Part shown: positions 61,394-64,000 of the stretch, in pieces
Layout: every line of letters begins with the position of its first letter
How positions within the stretch are numbered: the first letter of the stretch is position 1
Assembly (NCBI RefSeq): GCF_900167135.1
Contig: NZ_FUWZ01000002.1
Coordinates: forward strand, 496,001-560,000
Direction: 5' to 3'
Source: Chitinophaga eiseniae
Lineage (GTDB): Bacteria; Bacteroidota; Bacteroidia; Chitinophagales; Chitinophagaceae
Length of the DNA stretch: 64,000 bases
Notes under the pieces: generated by a model
The model's database searches: none
What the model was told of the DNA's origin: nothing
What the model saw: the letters and a program-made list of their open reading frames with translations, nothing else
Made by a program: the position numbers and the translations under genes

Positions 61394-62837
61394 CCGCCTT
61401 CACGATCGGGAAACTGATCAGAAACGCTGTGCCTTCTCCCGGACGGCTATCTACGTGGATCGTTCCTTTATGGTTAAGGATGATGTTCTGGGTAGCCGTC
61501 AGCCCAAGGCCGGTACCTTTGGTCTTACTGGTAAAAAACGGTTCAAACAGTTTCGCCAGGTTCTCCTGCGGAATGCCACTACCGGTATCGCTTATACGAA
61601 CAAACACCTTGTCCTGTTCATGCCAGCTCTCTACCTCCAGCGTACCATCACCCGCTTTCATAGCCTCAATGCCGTTGATAATAATGTTCAGCAGGGCGAT
61701 GATCAGCTTATCTTCATCGGCCATCACCTGCTGGTCCGGCTCCCGTAGTTTTTTAATCACCCGGATATCATTCAGCTGCATACGGTCCGCCGCCAGATGA
61801 ATGGTCTTTTCTATCAGCACGTTGAGGCCCTGCGGCAGCATATTCAGTTCAGACATACGGGTAGACTCCAGCAGCTCTGTCACCAGCTGGTTGATACGGT
61901 GACAGTTCCGCTCCATGATATCGAGATATAACTGGGAATCGGCCGTCTGCGGCATTTCAGATGTTTTTAGTTCAGATACGGCCAGCAGAATGTTCGTCAG
62001 CGGATTACGCACCTCATGCGCGATCAGGCGGGCTATTCTCCCCGTAATAGCAAACTTCTCCTGTTGCTGCTTTTCCTGTTCCTTTCTTTTACGCTCTGTA
62101 ATATCCTGGATGATACAGAGATACAGCTGCTTCTTCTCATCCAGCAACGATGCGTTCACTACCACATCCAGCTGCTGCCCCTGATAGGTGCGGAACCTGA
62201 ACTCCTGACTTACCACGCCCTCCTCGTTGCATAGCTGATCTACAAATGCCTGTATCTGGCTTTCATCTGCAAACAGCGCACCGAGGTGACTCTTATACAG
62301 TGAAGTTTCTTCATAGCGCAGCAACCGGATGGCTGCCGGATTGGCCGCCACAATACGATGCTCGCAATCGGCCAACAGAATAGCGTCGTTGGACTTTTCA
62401 AAAATGCTGAAATATCTTTTTTCACTTTTCTCAATCACGTTGAGATGCGTGAATTTATCCAGTGTATAACGAATCGCACGTTCCAATCCCACTGCGGTAA
62501 TTTCGCTTTTTACGAGATAATCCGCGGCACCGGCCTGCATGGCTTCTTTATCGATGTGATAATCTCCCTTACCGGTAAAAAGAATAACCGGGGCTTTATA
62601 ACCCAGGTTGCGGAAATGATGCAACACATCAATACCGGTATGTGCGCCCAAACGATAGTCAACCAGGTACAGATCGTGCCCCCGGGTTTCGATAATAGCC
62701 AGCGCTTCACTGTAGGAAGACGCCCACTGTAAAACATACTCGTTGGGCGAAATGTCCTGCAGTAAAGCGTTCACCAGGAAAAAATCATCCTCGTCGTCAT
62801 CGATCATCAAAATGTGTTTCTTGCTGTTAATAGCCAT
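61383..62837 (-). CDS. REC-PAS-histidine kinase hybrid
   Basis: The 484-residue soluble protein has an N-terminal receiver domain (about 1-125: LMIDDDEDDFFLVNALLQD and phospho-acceptor Asp in DLYLVDYRLGAHTG), a PAS domain (about 140-255, NDAILLADCEHRIVAANPAA), a HisKA helix with phosphorylated His in ARLIAHEVRNPLTNILLAVS (about 280) and a HATPase domain (about 375-480, IRISDTGSGIPQENLAKLFE, then KGTGLGLTATQNIILNHKG). It has no transmembrane segment, so it likely takes phosphate from or senses a cytoplasmic signal. The start at 62837 (MAINSKKH) is preferred because the 78 bp upstream carry no family sequence. The EmrB-type gene lies 52 bp upstream. Confidence 0.92.
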   Translation of the reverse strand: MAINSKKHILMIDDDEDDFFLVNALLQDISPNEYVLQWASSYSEALAIIETRGHDLYLVDYRLGAHTGIDVLHHFRNLGYKAPVILFTGKGDYHIDKEAMQAGAADYLVKSEITAVGLERAIRYTLDKFTHLNVIEKSEKRYFSIFEKSNDAILLADCEHRIVAANPAAIRLLRYEETSLYKSHLGALFADESQIQAFVDQLCNEEGVVSQEFRFRTYQGQQLDVVVNASLLDEKKQLYLCIIQDITERKRKEQEKQQQEKFAITGRIARLIAHEVRNPLTNILLAVSELKTSEMPQTADSQLYLDIMERNCHRINQLVTELLESTRMSELNMLPQGLNVLIEKTIHLAADRMQLNDIRVIKKLREPDQQVMADEDKLIIALLNIIINGIEAMKAGDGTLEVESWHEQDKVFVRISDTGSGIPQENLAKLFEPFFTSKTKGTGLGLTATQNIILNHKGTIHVDSRPGEGTAFLISFPIVKAVTP

Positions 62838-62889
62838 AGATGATGGTATAGTTCCACTTTTTCCTTCAAAAAATATGTGCCAATATACA

Positions 62890-64000
62890 TCAGGTATCGA
62901 TATGCGCATCAACATCTTTCAGCACTACGTTCCTGCGGGGAAGGAACCAGGCAGGTACGAGGGTTACCAGCAGGATGATCAGGGAAATATGAAACCCTTG
63001 CCGCAGTGCCAGGTGGTGCGCCCGCATGGAGGTTGCACCGGCCAGCACATGGTTGTTGTAAGCCGTCTGGGTAATAATAGCAAGCACAGCAATTCCAATC
63101 GCCCCGCCTACCTGTTGCATCAGGGTGCTCAGGGAAGAAGCCATGGTAACCTCTGACGGCCGTACCGAACTGAGGGTAGCGGCATTCAGCGGCGCCAGCA
63201 GCAGGCCCATACCAAGCCCCCTCACCGTCATGGCAGTGATCACCGACCAAATGTTGCTGCCACGGTCCAGCACAGCGAAAAGATACATGGAAGCCGCCAG
63301 CAGCATAATTCCCAGCATGGATATTTCCCGGGAGCCGTGTTTATCAGACCACTTGCCGGCAAACGGCATCAGGGCAGCCATGAAAACGGAATTGGGCAGT
63401 ATCAGCAGCCCCGATGCGCCTTCTGAATAACCCATTTGTTCCTGCAACAGGAAAGGCATCAGAAACAGCCCGCCAAACAAGGCAGCCGCCCGGGAAATGG
63501 TGACCAGTATACAACTGACGAAAGAATAGTTTTTAAACAACTGAAGGTCGATAATCGGCGCCTGCTGGCGGCGGTCCAGCAGGATAAAAAATAGCAGCGC
63601 CACCACCGCTATCCCCAGGGTCACCAGTATTTCGGGAGAAGTGATACCCAGCACCTCGGCGCGGGCCACCCCATATTGCAGACACACCAGGAAGATGGTC
63701 AGGAAGGTAAAACCCAAAAGGTCGAAAGGAAGTTTTAACTTAGGCTGGCTGCGCAGCACATTCAGGTATCTGAAAGACAACAACACCGTAATGACGCCTA
63801 TCGGCAGATTGATATAGAAAATAGAAGGCCATCCGAACTGCTCTGTCAGGATACCACCCAGTGTAGGCCCGATGGCCGGCCCTACCAGGTTGCCCAGTCC
63901 CCACCAGCCTAAAACAGCGCCGCGTACCCTGGCGGGAAACACATAGGAGATAATGGCCATGGAAGTGGGCGCCATGGCGCCGCCGCCTAACGCCTGTACC
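62890..64000 (-). CDS. EmrB/QacA-type (DHA2) MFS exporter, partial
   Basis: The gene reads leftwards and its 5' end lies beyond the window. About 370 C-terminal residues are visible. The open frame continues through VQALGGGAMAPTSMAIISYV at the right edge, the conserved DHA2 motif after helix 4. Then come VRGAVLGWWGLGNLVGPAIG (motif C of drug:H+ antiporters), PTLGGILTEQFGWPSIFYIN and the usual later helices, ending WFLPRRNVVLKDVDAHIDT. These 14-helix exporters remove drugs or other toxic compounds by proton antiport, often with an EmrA-like adaptor that could lie off the right edge. Confidence 0.93.
   Translation of the reverse strand, partial: VQALGGGAMAPTSMAIISYVFPARVRGAVLGWWGLGNLVGPAIGPTLGGILTEQFGWPSIFYINLPIGVITVLLSFRYLNVLRSQPKLKLPFDLLGFTFLTIFLVCLQYGVARAEVLGITSPEILVTLGIAVVALLFFILLDRRQQAPIIDLQLFKNYSFVSCILVTISRAAALFGGLFLMPFLLQEQMGYSEGASGLLILPNSVFMAALMPFAGKWSDKHGSREISMLGIMLLAASMYLFAVLDRGSNIWSVITAMTVRGLGMGLLLAPLNAATLSSVRPSEVTMASSLSTLMQQVGGAIGIAVLAIITQTAYNNHVLAGATSMRAHHLALRQGFHISLIILLVTLVPAWFLPRRNVVLKDVDAHIDT

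Noticed and set aside
1..64000. tRNA, rRNA and intact insertion sequences
   Set aside because: No cloverleaf, rRNA core motif, transposase or integrase was recognised on reading both strands, though a covariance-model search was not possible here.

Overview
The window reads as chromosomal DNA of a Bacteroidota bacterium, most likely Chitinophaga or a close relative in the Chitinophagaceae. Supporting this are four SusC/SusD-type or related TonB receptor loci, two ECF sigma/FecR cassettes, a type IX secretion (T9SS) C-terminal sorting domain, many SPII lipoproteins with a Cys-Lys/Arg start, LytS/LytT signalling, and promoter-like TAnnTTTG elements in place of E. coli-type boxes. No tRNA, rRNA, CRISPR array, integrase or intact insertion sequence was recognised.

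Layout. (1) 1-11090, minus strand: ECF sigma factor, FecR anti-sigma factor, an STN-containing TonB receptor, then a tight row of lipoproteins (one DUF4397-type, one unclassified, three fasciclin/FAS1). The last FAS1 gene runs off the left edge. (2) 11199-17949: small mixed genes and relics. These are the C-terminal stump of an FtsX/MacB-type permease, a membrane-anchored protein, a RibD-C/DHFR-like gene broken by a perfect 10-bp tandem duplication and facing an intact relative, an AraC regulator, a ChaA-type cation/proton antiporter followed by a macro-domain protein, an alpha/beta-hydrolase fragment and a YXWGXW-repeat protein. (3) 17976-22510: LytS-type kinase, LytTR regulator, TonB receptor and a periplasmic helical-repeat protein. 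(4) 22604-29875: YD-repeat-like lipoprotein, rhomboid protease, a SusC/SusD pair and a DeoR-family repressor with a candidate operator. (5) 30102-38923: second ECF sigma/FecR cassette driving SusC, SusD and a secreted FAD-dependent oxidoreductase. (6) 38979-44741: nitrilase-family hydrolase, YdeI-like protein, a long inverted repeat, SRPBCC protein, SUKH protein, metallophosphoesterase and malate:quinone oxidoreductase. (7) 44823-59098: a giant T9SS-secreted sugar-dehydrogenase-like protein facing a polysaccharide utilisation locus (GH29 fucosidase, GH28/beta-helix fusion, SusC, SusD). An AbiE toxin-antitoxin remnant lies between them, and identical LacI-type operators flank it. (8) 59176-64000: DUF1634/TauE-SafE exporter pair, CvfB-like S1 protein, a REC-PAS-histidine kinase and an EmrB-type MFS exporter cut by the right edge.

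The dominant theme is outer-membrane nutrient capture and its control. The two receptors adjacent to sigma/FecR pairs carry STN signalling domains and the three others do not, which fits cell-surface signalling at only those two loci. The least conventional assembly is the TonB receptor joined to DUF4397 and FAS1 lipoproteins instead of SusD. The clearest evolutionary traces are the AbiE locus with an intact antitoxin and an internally deleted toxin, the 10-bp duplication frameshift, and the near-perfect inverted repeat between two divergent genes.
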